Shown: positions 23,336-35,516 of the stretch, one piece after another | Position numbering within the stretch: position 1 is the stretch's first letter | How the letters are laid out: each line of letters begins with the position of its first letter | Assembly (NCBI GenBank): GCA_015680685.1 | Contig: MNCI01019084.1 | Location: 327,504-391,503 of the forward strand | Direction: 5' to 3' | Source: Gnetum montanum | Lineage: Eukaryota > Streptophyta > Gnetopsida > Gnetales > Gnetaceae | DNA: 64,000 bases | Notes under the pieces: model-generated | Seen by the model: the letters and a program-made list of their open reading frames with translations, nothing else | What the model was told of the DNA's origin: nothing | The model's database searches: none | Position numbers and translations under genes: made by a program

Positions 23336-23745
23336 TGCAACTCCACTAGGACTGATGCATTTCTTCATAGGAAAAGCCATCATTTGTGGTTTTACTTTGC
23401 TTGAAAGCATTGTATTGATGGTAAATTACTAGGCCTTTCATAGGGATCCTACTATGTGAAATAATCCCAAGTAATTCAGGCTAGAAAGATTCATGAATGA
23501 AGACAAAACTAATGTGGACTTATATGGATTGTTTGATTTCACAAGATTGTCGCTTGACGTTGGTAGGAGAGTTTTTCCTAGCATTCTTATGGCTCTATCC
23601 AATCTATTGTTGGCCCTTGCAAAGTTTTTCTACATGTTTGAGTGGATGCCAATGGGAGAGCTTGATATGTAAGAAAGACTAGCACATAATTTGAGTAGAA
23701 AAAATATTCTTCTAGCTAGCTATGCCACATCTCAAACTTCAATGT
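23336..23745 (+). pseudogene. Cytochrome P450 C-terminal relic
   Basis: One frame reads in the order of the P450 C-terminus. TPLGLMHF and CGFTLLES give the region after the K helix, then NY*AFHRDPTM and NNPK*FRLERF (the PERF region). The haem loop follows as VGRRVFPSILMAL, and then LLLALAKFFYMFEWMPMGELDM. P450s are haem mono-oxygenases anchored in the ER. The haem-ligand Cys is Phe (TTT at 23574-23576) and the following Gly is Ser, so it could not bind haem. Four or more stops (mostly TAG, TGA where Trp is expected). The N-terminal part is absent; an LTR end abuts it at 23331. Confidence 0.78.
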
Positions 23746-24950
23746 GATTTGGCTTGAGTAGATCCTTTCTTTTTAAAACTATTCAATGAGTATTATCTCA
23801 TAAGACACAAATTTGTGTTGAGGTAGGATAGAAAATTACTACATGAATAAGTTAAGATTCTTTTTTTTCATACCCTTCGTTTCCAACTTAATGCTTGTGG
23901 TGCTTGGTGCCATGTGTGCATAGCCATTCCACCAGCCAGTGTACAAATTACTAATGGCATCATTTGTGGCCCCTAATGGTAATGTTGGCTTTGGTAGCAT
24001 GATCATCAACTATAAAGTAATAGTTGACTATCATCACTTTTTGCTTCCTACCACATGGGATCTAGCCATCTAGTCATGTAAATCTCTTACATGTCCACAT
24101 GTGGGGCACTGAAGCCCTGATTAGGATCCCAAAACCTAATCACAACTACTATCCTTAAAATAAACCTTATGCTAGAAAGGATTTTGGTTGTATGTCTATT
24201 CTTTATTCTTTTTTCAAAGACTATAACTATGTTATGTGATGTTTTAATAAACAAATTAATAGATAAAATGTTTGATATTCATTGTTTTCTTCCAATAGTT
24301 TCTTTTTAACTTTTGTGAGGTTTGGTGTGTAGGTTTCTAGGGGAGTAGAAGAGATAGAAGTTGAGGTAGCAATAAAAGAAAATGAGAAAAAATCAAAACT
24401 GATAAAACCATTCTCACAATTAGATGTAGGGGGTATTTGATGGCTAGAAAGGGGAAATCCCAAGAATCCCTTCTTGGATTTTCTTACTGAACTAGCCTTG
24501 AAGGTGCTTTTGGAAGGAGTTTGGTGAGGAGCTATGAATGGATCCAAGAGCCAAAGGATGTATACTTGTTGAAGGAGGTATTCTTCCTAGAGCCATGGGT
24601 AGATAAACTTGTACAAAAAATTATTCGTTTTGTAATCAGATTCGGTGCTCAATTTTGATCTAAGTATTTTGCTAAAACTTGTTTGTTATTCCTACAACTT
24701 AGAGCTTTAATCTTTGTTGTATGATAAATGTTTCAAATATAAAGTCTTTATTTGTATTTGAAGTTTATGAGTTTTCAATTACCTTAAACTTTCATTTGTT
24801 GAGCGTTTTTAATGAATAACCATTTTATTTTCCTGGTTAAGTTATCAATTCAAGTAGCTATTTCATTTAAATTTCTTTGGTAAAGTTATTTAAAATGATT
24901 GGTGTTATTTTTTTCTTACTTGATAAATCCCCACATTATCCTTTCCAGTT
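23746..24950. other. A/T-rich stretch without a recognised gene
   Basis: Follows the P450 relic. A 106-codon open minus-strand frame at 24227-24547 is Ser/Lys-rich with no recognised motif and is probably chance. Nothing else can be supported. Confidence 0.5.
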
Positions 24951-24959
24951 GAGACTATT

Positions 24960-25745
24960 CTTAAGTTTTTGTAGCCATATGAGAGGCACCTTAGGCAATA
25001 GTCTCTTAAAATGAGTTTTCATGGGTGTTGCTATGTGACTAATATTTATGCATTAGCACTTTGATTTTGGGAGGTCAAAAAACAAATTTTTCAGACTATC
25101 ATTTCTCATACTGCATTGTATGAATGTGCTATTTGGGAACTTGGACTTAGTGTAAGACTTTGAAAAGATATTGAAAAAATGAAAAAAAAAACAATTCTTT
25201 TCAATGAGTTAAGGATGAAGATGCAAATACCTTATTCAATTTTATCATGTGAATATGATTGATTACCTTTCGAAGCATAAGCCTTCTACCAATTCATTGT
25301 ACACACTCATAGCTTTCATATCTTAAGGTAAGAAAAATTATCTAAAGTAGTTCTTGAGGATTCATGAGACCATGGTTGGTATTTTCAAGGAATGCAATGG
25401 TTGAGAAAATGAAATACTCCTTGGAGGAAGTGTAGGAAAATTCTAAGCCTATTTTCGAATTAGTTAAGTAGAAGGTTTTAACATTATTGTGTTACGAGAT
25501 AAAATTAGATGTAGAAACTCACTATCTCTTAGTTGCTATTCTAATTATGTTTTGGAGTACCATTAGCAAGCTTCACTTAAGTTTGCATTATCTTAGAATT
25601 GAAAGTGGAAGATGGATTCAACTCTTTGGAGAAGAGTGCACCTATAGGTTATGTGGTTTAGAAGCTCTTCAAGATGAGTTGCATGTGTTTATTTTTTGTG
25701 CTATGACTACCCATTTTAGACAATGTTATAATATTGCAACATAAA
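24960..25745 (+). pseudogene. LINE ORF2 C-terminal relic
   Basis: Frames join as the part after a LINE reverse transcriptase. FWEVKKQIFQTIISHTALYE near 25060 matches the usual LW--KK-LF--L---VLYG. Then come IWELGLSVRL and KDIEKM, MKMQIPYSILSCEYD near 25225, and finally LHYLRIESGRWIQL, CTYRLCGLEALQDELHVFIF at about 25640 (a zinc-finger-like Cys-x2-Cys-x-His/Cys block typical of plant LINE ends). LINE ORF2 makes the endonuclease/reverse transcriptase. Stops and frame changes abound; the polymerase core lies upstream and is not recognisable. Confidence 0.7.
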
Positions 25746-26300
25746 ACTTATATTATTTGTTTTTGTTGTTCCCATGGGTGCTTGGTCAATTTATAGAGTC
25801 TATCTTTATTTTTCATAAAAATGTAATATATATGCAATATATCCTATGGATCTTTACATATAATAAAATATCTATTTTAATTTCATATATATATATCTAT
25901 ACAACTTGTAACTTAATCATTGGCTACTGTAATTAATCTTGTTAGAAATTTTCCATGCTAAACTCTTAACACATAGTAGTGCCTTGAATTATCAAATAAA
26001 AACATTCATTATAATTACTACAAATTTGTTCAAGTTTCAAAAAAATATATAAAAGAAAACTTTAAAAAAATGACATTCCAAGCCATCTTTTATGTTTTTG
26101 TTTGAGTGCTTATAATTTCTCATCTTGAAACTTCAAAACCCCATGTTTGTAACAACTATGTAAATAAGGTAGATGTTAGCTTACATCAAACCATGTAGTG
26201 ATTCCAATTTGTGAAATATAGAAGATGTGGTATCCTAGCAAATTCAAAAATTTAATATGCATACACTACCTTGGTCAAGAAGGTAAGTTTTAAATAAATA
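25746..26300 (+). repeat. LINE 3' untranslated region
   Basis: Matches 36000-36450 with about the same order: a CTTGGTCAATTT-TAGAGTCTAT block, then CATCTTGAAACTTCAAAACCC and AAATAAGGTAGATGTTAGC blocks. A/T-rich. Confidence 0.7.
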
Positions 26301-26607
26301 CATCACAAACATTAACATGGCTATGTAGTCTACTAGAATAAGGTGTGAGTTAAATTCTAGACTTTTAAATTTCAATTACTAATATGCAATGTTATTGTGT
26401 GTAAATAGAAGAAAAAAAAAAGGCAAAATGACATTCAACTAGCTTACACATATATTAATAACATATACCTATAATTTGGCCAAGGGAATCTTGTAAAAAG
26501 GAATTGAATTTAAGTTTATTTACTATACTAAAAATTATCCAAATTTCCATTTTATCATATTTGATGTATTCTATAACAATGTTAGTGATATCATTGTGAT
26601 TGCATGA

Positions 26608-27503
26608 TTATGCATCATGTTTTGCAAGGCTTTACTATGAGATAACTAATATTGGAGCCGCGATGTTGGGTATCCAATATCAAGGCTTAACCGTTGATGT
26701 CAAACATCCAATATTTCCCCTTTCATGTGAGCCTATAAATACTACACTTGGGTGCATGGTTGGGATATAGCATATAGCATAGAGAGATAGAATAGATTCA
26801 TAGATTTTTGATTTCAATGTTCTATTAGGTTGTAGTGCATGCCCATGGTGTGATGTTAAGTGATGTCATACTATTCGAGTGTGATGTACTTGGACACATT
26901 ACATGTTTGGCAATAAAGGTCAAGATTACTTCCATCATTGTAGCATCCACTTAGCTTTATTATTGCTTTTAATCATCTGAATTTACTTAAATGTTTACTA
27001 GTTTCCTTAGTTAATGTTTCCATTTATTACGCTTTACTATTCTTATCATTAAGTGGAATGAGTATGACTAATTGCAAGTTCTTAAGTGTAATTACTTGAT
27101 AACCTAGTAGTGTATTGTTTGGTATGCCTAGTGACATCTTCTTGGTAATCCCAATAGTAGTCATGCGAAGTCCAAGGTTTTTATAGATAGTTAGGAATGG
27201 ATACTCATTACATGTATTCTAGTTTAGAGTTTACTTTTCATTATTAATTAGATTAAACAATTAAGTTCTTTATTATAAATAGGCATAGATTAGGGCCAAA
27301 CAACATCAACTATCTTACACTTCACATTGGACTAAACCATATCTAACAAGAATACCATTAGTCCAAGTGGGAAGATAGTGAATTACAATCAAGGCATAAT
27401 GATCTAGATGCCACAATTAGTCCCATCCATGGAATTTGACTGGATCATGCATGAACACTTGTGATTCATATGGTTGGGTGTAGGGTTATCTCATCACTCA
27501 TCA
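26608..27503 (+). repeat. 5' LTR of element D
   Basis: 896 bp. U3 carries palindrome-like AATATTGG and CCAATATC repeats, TATAAATA at 26734-26741, AATAAAGG in R near 26913, and ends CACTCATCA. Confidence 0.9.
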
Positions 27504-27522
27504 TTAGCGTTGTTTCCAAGGA
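27504..27522 (+). promoter_or_regulatory. Primer-binding site, tRNA-Asp type
   Basis: TTAGCGTTGTTTCCAAGGA follows the LTR end. It matches the tRNA-Asp site TGGCGCCGTTGCCGGGG apart from transitions. Confidence 0.65.
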
Positions 27523-27628
27523 TGGTGCTAGTTATCTAGATTAGTTATATTATACATGATTGTTGTAAGTGCATTAATGATTTATCTTTCAAATAATATT
27601 AAATCACATACATTGTAAACCAATAATA

Positions 27629-29248
27629 ATGTCTCTTTCACAAGGAGGCGATAATCCATTATATAGTGAGAACATTCATTGGAGAACTAATGAGATGTAT
27701 GTCGATGAAAATTGAAGTGACCAACCTCATGCAAGGGTTTCATATGTTAATGACCACCTTAGCAATAGTCAAAGACTACATTCACCTAAGTTAGAAAACC
27801 CTATAGGAGATGAAGTCCTAGACCAAGGAAGGCATCAAGGCCTAAAACCTCCTATAAACTTAGAAACAATAAGTCAAGGGATCATGGGGAGCATCATAAA
27901 AGCCATGGAAATCCTCCTAGTTCCTCATCTTCTCCTTCCTCTTCAACATCTAGTTCTGACAAAGATGAATATAGGTTTAGAGACAAAACTCTACTAGGGG
28001 GTCGAAATACAAATAGAAATAAAAAACATGGGAAAAATCAAAGACATTAAAATGAACATAGGCAAAATTGTCATAATCAAATAAATAGAAATAGAAATTC
28101 TCATCACAACATGTATGATGATGATGAACCCTTGTTGGCCACTAAGAGCCTAATGTAGATCATAGAGGTAGTTAAGATACACCATAGGCATCACAGAGAA
28201 AGTCACCTAACAACACTTGATATGAATATTATTCCTAAATTCATGGGAGGCTATGATTTAGATCCACAACATCATTTACAAGTCTTCAATAATGCCTATG
28301 CCTTATAAAACATTAAAAGTAGATGGAAAAAGCTTAAGCTCTTACCTAGGACACTAATTAATAAAGCCGATGTGTGATATAGATCATTGAAACCAGATTC
28401 AATTTGATGATGATCCACCATGTTGGAACTCTTCAATGAGAAATACCAAACCTATGTGAGGGTGTCCAACCTAAGAAGATGGATCCAAAGATGAAGACAA
28501 GAACAATTTGAACCCTTGGATATGGCCTTAGATAGATTATTATCTATTGAATAGATTCCCAAGCCAAGGTTTCTTTAAGGAAGAGCAACTTTTCCATATG
28601 ATAGATGGGCTTTGTAATGAAACAAGGGAGATCCTTGGGATGTATGCTCAAGGTCAATTATACAAGCTAAAAATCCATTAGATCCAAAAGCTAATTGAGT
28701 ATGTGGCAAAATAAGAAGGAGAGCTATTCAAATGGGAGAATGTTGAGCAATATCACTAGGACCTAACTCTTCAAAAGTAGAAGGCCTAAATCCATAGTAA
28801 GGAGAAAGAGGAAGTAATCGATAAGGTGATTCTATAGAAAAACCTTGTCAATATAGAAGTCTATTGATGAACTTAAAGCAAATTTTGATAGGATGTCATA
28901 GTGGATAAATACAAAAGTTACAACTTTCATAGAAACTATAGAGGAGAAGGTAACGCAAAATGAATTTAGTGATCATAATAAACAGAGGAAGAAGTACCAA
29001 GAAACAACTAGGGAAACTTATCGGTAAATAGGGAAAATGGTTGAAGAAAAAGAGGCTATAGGCTCAACCATAGATGAAGATGAAAAATGTGACATCTCCA
29101 TATATGACCATTCGAAGGACTATTGTCTAGTCATGTTGGATCTACATGAGTATTGGGTGTTTGCATTAAATCCCAAGTTTGTACAAAAGCACATGCCTAG
29201 AAACTTACCTTTTTCACAAGGTAATTATAGATATTTGTATGCCTAATC
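27629..29248 (+). pseudogene. gag of element D
   Basis: Starts MSLSQGGDNPLY at 27629, like element A. The N-terminal half is His/Ser/Asn-rich. The gag core is at 28210-28700: LDMNIIPKFMGGYDLDPQHH, then WKKLKLLPRTL, LFNEKYQTYVRVSNLRR. The C-terminal piece is open from 29037 (GSTIDEDEKCDISIYDH, then VFALNPKFVQ), matching the C-termini in B/C and E. There is no CCHC zinc knuckle. Several stops and two or more frame changes break it. Confidence 0.8.
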
Positions 29249-30779
29249 ATGATCAAGGGTGAATTCATTGGATAGATATCTACAACATTGACACAACTCA
29301 TACTCTAACCCACTGTACATTTAACAACCAAGTGTATGAACAACAACTTTTCTATGTAGCCACCACTAAAGCAAGAGACAGCTAGTCTCTCAAAAGTCAA
29401 AGGTTAACACTATTTTACACATGCATGAAGCCTTCCTATCCACTTATTAATTCTTACCTTGATCAAACACTTAGTCATGGGGGAGACACCCCATCCTAAC
29501 ATTCAAAATTAATAGGTTTTTTTCATCTTTTTGTTTTATAATTTTTTATCCTTTTCTTATTTCTTGATATAAATTTTTCCTATCCTTTTCTAATTTTTCC
29601 ACATTTTTTCATTTCCTTTATCAGTAATATTGCTTATGAATAAAATGATCATGTAGCATATTGAAGTGAAGTTTTCTCTATGTTGTCAAATCATAAGGAA
29701 TTGATTGTTTGGATAGTGAGGCCATATCATCCATTCGTCCATCCTATTAATAAGAGGTTATTACCCTAGTCATAATGATAATATTTTCCATCATTAAACT
29801 AAAAATAAACTCATAATCATTGTGCCTAGATAAAAAAAGTGCAGAACCAGGGGAGAATGTGAAGGGTGGGACATCAAGTAGATTTATGGATTCTCTTTAA
29901 TGACTTTTGTATGTTCTATCATGTTGATAAGGTTGTAATTATATCCTTGTAGATCTAATGAAAAGTGGAAGTAAGAGTAAAATAGAAAGGGCATTGAATA
30001 AATTTTTGAGGGTTCCACTAGAAAGACATGTCACCCATGCCTGAAGGTTTGTGACTATTCAGAATTCATCAATAAAAAAAAGTTCCATGAATAAACTCCT
30101 CCCTTCGGCAAGATACTAAGTGATGCTACTCCTTGCAACTGCAATAGACTTATGGTTGTCAATTGAAGAGATGAAATAGTGCAATGTTACTAGAAACATG
30201 GTATGAACTTTTTCTAAATCTTGGAAAGAAGGGCTAATGATTACTTAACCGTTAATAACACACAAGAATTCATTATGCCTATCATAATGCACCTCATGCC
30301 TTGATTTCTGCAATCCCTTCTGAAATTCATTTCATCTCATTATCTGTATGATCCTACCTTGTAGTTTTATGTAACGTAGAGAAATTGGTGATTTTAACAT
30401 GTGTGTTTTACTCACCAGGTATGCATTGCATTCAATCCCTTTGGTGCCTACAGACATTTTTAGGTGTGGTTATACAAGGGCATTCAGGGCTAAAGCCTGC
30501 TTTGAGAAGGATCCACTTGTATAACTGTTGTGACTTGTACTTGTTTGACACAACCACATCATATTATACTATCTAGTTACATAAATGTTAAATTCAATAA
30601 TTTCCCTTATCATATAACCGATATGTTCTATACCATGGATCTAATATTGCTTTTCTTGCATCTTCCAAAGCTTTTAATGCATATGATTTTGTCTTTCTCA
30701 CTTACCCTAGAACTTTGGATTTGACTTGAAACACTTCCACCTATCATAGAGCTTTATTTTACATGCTAATTACCCTCAT
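29249..30779 (+). other. Spacer of element D with a conserved block
   Basis: No credible gene. It opens with GTCATGGGGGAGAC near 29473 (E has GTTATGGGGGAGAT at 57183). A block reading AAAGCCTGCTTTGAGAAGGA at about 30492 recurs in E at about 58339 and, inverted, in F at about 60520. Confidence 0.6.
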
Positions 30780-30900
30780 AATATGCAAACTCAAACACCC
30801 AATATCAACTACCCAATATTGGGTCAAATGTGATGTCAGATACTTGATTTTGGGTCCATCAAAACTATATATAGGACCTCTGCAGCGCTCCAAAATCCAT
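30780..30900 (+). promoter_or_regulatory. Putative internal promoter for ORF2, element D
   Basis: CCAATATC and CCCAATATTGGG motifs near 30798-30822, like those in the LTR U3, stand before a TATATATAGG box at 30866-30875. F has the same arrangement in the same place (minus strand, TATAAATA at 60164-60157). ORF2 starts about 550 bp downstream after a leader intron. Confidence 0.5.
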
Positions 30901-31122
30901 TATCATCATTTGTAGCTAGGCGATTTTTTCATTTTTCTCTCTTAACTTAGAGATTTATGCAACCAACTTTCACACACGATATCTTGCTCCATTCCACTCT
31001 AATTCTCGTGATTTTTGAGCCTAGTTGAACCCAGCAAGTTCAATTTAGTTAGGGAAGGGGCTTATGTGGAAAAATTGCACCAGGTTTTCAAAATTTTCTA
31101 TTACTCGAAAGATATTATAAGG

Positions 31123-31422
31123 GTAAGCATGTTACAAACTTTAAGTATTTTTTTGAACAATCAATTGTATGAATGCTAGACCCTTTAATTTTCTCATCCA
31201 AGGGATCATAATCATCATTATAAGCCATAATGAGGAAAAAGAAACTAATTGCAAAGGTTCATAACAGAAGTCAACACTTTTTGGACATTTTTCTAAAAAT
31301 TTTTTAACTCTACAATCATATGAGTTAAAGAACTTAATAGAATTAAGGTCATGAGTAAGGTATAACCCTATTAATGATAAATGGCAACACCTTAGTAACA
31401 TCAAACCCATGATTGATTGTAG
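31123..31422 (+). other. Putative leader intron of ORF2, element D
   Basis: Donor GTAAGC at 31123, acceptor TTGTAG ending at 31422 immediately before ATGGCCCC. F has TATAAGGGTAAG and ATTATAG directly before ATGGCCCC in the same places, giving 302 nt against 300 nt. Confidence 0.55.
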
Positions 31423-34050
31423 ATGGCCCCGAAAAGAGAAGGATAAGAAGGACATTCACAAGGTGTAGCCAAATGCTTGAGAGGTGGCAAAGGCTAACTA
31501 GCAGAAGAAAATCCACTAGCCAAACATGAAGAACAAGAGACCCAGTCATTTAGCATTCATTAAGAGGCTCCTGCCATAGGGTAGTTGGTCCAAGAAGAGG
31601 CTACAGAACCATAGGCCCTAGTGCAAGAATAATGCCTCAAGTTGTTCCAAGAATGCCTTGAAACCATCCAAGAGAAATCCATGTTGACCACTATCATTGT
31701 GAAAGGTATCACCTTTATGGCACGTCCTTTCAGAAAGTGGGGAATGGTACCTTGATGAGACATACCAATTTTAGCATAACAAGGAAGAAGGCACCAAAAT
31801 CAACATCAGTGGAGGCTTTGAATCAACCAAATGTGGATGCTAAGTTAGTGTATTTGTCCACAAGGTCTAATCCAAAAACAAAAAAGTTATGGCTGAAGTG
31901 GACATACAATGAGTTGACTTTAGAAGAGAGGACTTATTTTAAGATAGGCACATACCACCTCTTCCCAACTAAAGGGCTCAATAGAATCTCAACCTTCGCA
32001 GCTAGGGGAAGTGCACTATTGATTGAAAAATACAATGCCAATCTTCCCCAATTTTACTTCATAAAAATTTAAAACAAGTTTGAAGAAAAGAAGGCAGGGA
32101 AGCCAACATTTCAATTTTCTTTCCCAATCAAGAAGCTATGCAGGTGTGTCAAAATCCTAGGATACACCAATGATGTTCCTAGGAGGGCTCAAAATGGTTC
32201 TTTTGCTAAGTTGCTTAAACCTACAACATCAAGGAAAGACCTTGGTAATAAAAAAGAATATAAATCAAAAAAGGAACTAGAAGTAGAAAAGGAAACAGAG
32301 CAAGAGCCCAAGCAATTGTAAGAGGCATAAGTTCCACCACCCCTAGCACAATATTACCAGCCTACAATGAGCCATTTACAATAACTAGCTGAAAATCTCA
32401 GTTGGGGAAGTAGGGATGAATCAAACCTCTTCTAAGTCATTAATGATGCTATGTAGCCCACCATTTCTATTGATCCATCAAGGAGGCAAATTTCTTTACA
32501 ATTAGAAGGAGAAGCCCAATGGTCTTAGCAGATCTCTAGTAACACTGCATCTTTTCAAGTAATGCTTGAAACTAAAGAAGGCACTACTTTAATGATCATG
32601 AAGCATGAAGATTAAGTAGGCATAGCAAAAGTTATCACAGATCATAATAAAGAATCTTTTAATGTGTCTATTTTACCTTTGGTGGATTTGATTAGAGCCA
32701 GAGATGCCCAAATGCTAATTGGGACTTCAATGACTTCTACGGCCCATGAGGATGTGCTTGACAAATTTTTGTAGATTGGACAAGTGATGAAAACTCTTTT
32801 TGACATCCCCAATGATGTCATTGCAGTTCATTCAGACCTCACTACCACAAAATGAAAGCTATTCATGGAAGAGACCACAAAAGAGCATGTGGAAATAGAA
32901 CTGCATCAACTGCAACAAGAGTTGGTTGTCTTGAGAGCTAAAAGAACAAATCCTTTCCAATTTGTCATGCCTAACCAGCTAGGACAATTTTGAATGGAGC
33001 AACTAAACCAATTGATTGAATAGAACCAAGCTACTAAGTAAGAGCAAGAGAAGGTAGTTGGGAATGCCTCAGTTGTTGAAGCACAAGCATATGCCCATAA
33101 GAAGACATTAACTGCCACACAAGAAGACAATAAGTAGATTGCTACTAATAATGCTAGGTTGATTACTATTGAGAAATAGAAGAACATTTTAAAAGAAAGT
33201 GTTCACCAGTTGCAAGAACAATTGGTGAGGGTCAACCAAGACATAAGTAGATTGACCAAAGAAAATCAAACCGTATTAATAGAGGAGGTTTATGTAATAC
33301 ATCAAAAATCTACAATTGAGATAAGCACATGGAAAAATGAGGCCAAGAAACACGAAAAGTTGAAGGAGCACATCCAAGACCAAATTGGCAAGTATAAATA
33401 GATCAGCAAAAGAAATCCAATTGGCAAAGGCCTTCATCCATTCCATTTCAATGTAGAATCTTGACTAGTAGCCAATCTTGAACAGCTATGTCTTACTTCA
33501 TCAAGCGGAAGTAAAGAACAAGGACCTACAAATTGAAGATTTGAAAGAGAAAATGGCATTGGCTAACCTTCGCTATGCCAACCTTGCCATGTTAATAGCA
33601 TGTTGATTTAGAAATGAGCTAGAGTAGCAAGTAGTGGCCACCTACATTTTATATGAAAAAGAGTTTGCAGATAGGAAAATTTTCCTACAAAAACTCCATG
33701 TGACAAACTTAGAATTGGAAGCAATTAAGGCTCACTACCATGAACAAAAAGATGTAGCCTTAAACCTAGCCAAGATATTGATGGATCATCATGAATGGAA
33801 AGAAAAGACTAGAGCCTTCAAGCAACAACGTTAGTTTGCATATTGGTACATGAAAGAAAATAAAAAGTTCCTATAGCTACCATGTCCATGGAATGTACTA
33901 GTTCCAACACACATCGACTCATCAGCCTAGATGGTACATGTTCCAAGAATAAAGAAGGAGAAGTTATAGGCACTCTTTAGTTGCTACAAATTCTAGAAGC
34001 CTGATGACAAGTAGAAGTAGCCAATAGAAGAGCCACCATCTCTAGGAACT
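31423..34050 (+). pseudogene. ORF2 coiled-coil protein, element D
   Basis: Starts MAPKREG, as F does (MAPKRGG). After a broken start region, 31790-32069 is open with TYFKIGTYHLFPTKGLNRIS, then FSFPIKKLCRCVKILGYTND, then Lys/Glu-rich sequence. MTSTAHEDVLDKFL appears near 32730; F has MTSVAHEDVLDRLL in the matching place. From 32870 to 33830 the frame is a long amphipathic coiled coil (HQLQEQLVRVNQDISRLTKE and following). About 850 residues without stops. Function unknown: no protease, polymerase, integrase or membrane segment is visible. It occupies the env-like position of Athila-type elements, but no env feature supports that. Confidence 0.65.
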
Positions 34051-34244
34051 ACATGAGTTTTTCAAGTTTTGTTGTTTTGTCATGTTATGTCCATTTTTGT
34101 AAAAACACCACTATGACATGGAAGAGTCAATTTGTATGGCTAGTTATGTCTATTAATAATCCCATACCTTTTTAATATTTTGTAAAGAACTTGTTCCTCA
34201 TTTTTCTGAACTCAAGGATAAGTTTTCATTTAGTTGTGAGGGTA

Positions 34245-35132
34245 TGATGAGTCATGTTTTGCAAGGCTTCAATATTCGAGCTGCCATGTTAGGTATTCGA
34301 TCTCAGGGGACAACCTTTGATGTTAGACATTTGATATCATCCCTTCCATGTAAGCCTATAAATATTATAGTTGGGTGCATAGTTGGGATATAGCAGATAG
34401 CATAGAGAGATAGAATAGATTCATAGATTTTTGATTTCAAAATTTTTTAAGTTTTTAGTGCATGCATGCAATGTGATGTTAAGTGATTGTATGACATCCT
34501 TATTCAAGTGTGATGTACTTGGACATGTTACCTTTTTGGTAATAAATATTGAGATTACTTCCATTATTGCAACATCCACTTCGCTTTATTATTACTTTTA
34601 ATCACCTTAATTTACTTAAATGTTTACTATTTTCCTTAGTTAATGTTTCTATTTATTGCTCTTTATTATTTCTATCATTAAGCAAAATGAGTATGACTAA
34701 GCACGAGCATTTAAGTGTAATTACTTGGTAACCCAATAGTGTATCATTTGGTATGCCCAGTGATGTACACTTGGTAATCCTAGCGGTAGTCATGTGAAGT
34801 CCAAGGCTTGTATGGATACTTAGGAATGGATACTCATTGCATGTACGATAGTTTTCACTTTACTTTCCATTGTTAATTAGATTAAAAAATTAAGTTCTTT
34901 ATTATCATTAGGCATAGCTTAGGGCCGAACAACATCAACTATTTTATGCCTCACTTTGGACTAAATCATATGTGACAAGACTACCACTAGTCCAAGTGGA
35001 AAGAAAGTGAATCATGATCAAGACATAATGATTTAGATGCCACAACTAGTCCCATTCGTAGAATTTGACCAAATCATGTATGAACACTTGTGATTCTTAT
35101 GGTTGAACATAGGGGTAACTTGCCACTCATCA
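34245..35132 (+). repeat. 3' LTR of element D
   Basis: 888 bp, TGATGAGTCATG to CCACTCATCA, TATAAATA at 34357-34364. Preceded by the purine-rich TTGTGAGGGTA. Confidence 0.92.
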
Positions 35133-35137
35133 CATGA

Positions 35138-35515
35138 TAATAGGAATAACTAATTCCAAATTTAGTAATAAATATTAATTACAAAATATGTTTGAATTCT
35201 CATATATTATTATCTTCCATGCATGCTTCCCTTGCCATTCTAAATTTCTTATCCATAGTAACATGAAGACATGAATATAGAAGTTCTGCATTCACTTGAA
35301 GAAATTATGTTGGCATTATGGATGAAATATTATTTAGTGCTACTTAGAGGTTCTTCCTGAAGCGTTATGGACATAATATTATTTACTGTTACTGATTTAT
35401 GATTGGTCGTTGGTCTTTTGGCCAAAATGAAGGTGAAAAATCCATGCATGCTAGCCTTCAATAACACATGGTAAACTATACTTATTATTAATACACTATA
35501 TTTATTATTATAAAT
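35138..35515. other. A/T-rich flank, no gene seen
   Basis: Sequence between element D and the SINE-like unit. A 63-codon open minus frame at 35330-35521 has no support. Confidence 0.5.
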
Positions 35516-35516
35516 A

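Larger units (their letters stand above)
26608..35132 (+). mobile_element. Element D: complete non-autonomous LTR retrotransposon
   Basis: 8525 bp with LTRs at both ends, a tRNA-Asp-type primer site, gag, a spacer, a putative internal promoter and leader intron, ORF2 and a polypurine tract. Target duplication CATGA at 26603-26607 and 35133-35137 is perfect. No protease, reverse transcriptase or integrase is visible in about 6.7 kb of internal sequence, so it would need proteins in trans, as TR-GAG or LARD elements do. The LTRs differ at many sites by eye, so it is not young. Confidence 0.9.

Noticed and set aside
24227-24547. 106-codon minus-strand frame
   Set aside because: No motif, no neighbour, no repeat in the window to support it.
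31423-34050. Envelope-like gene for ORF2
   Set aside because: Position fits Athila env-like ORFs, but there is no signal peptide, transmembrane segment or other envelope feature.
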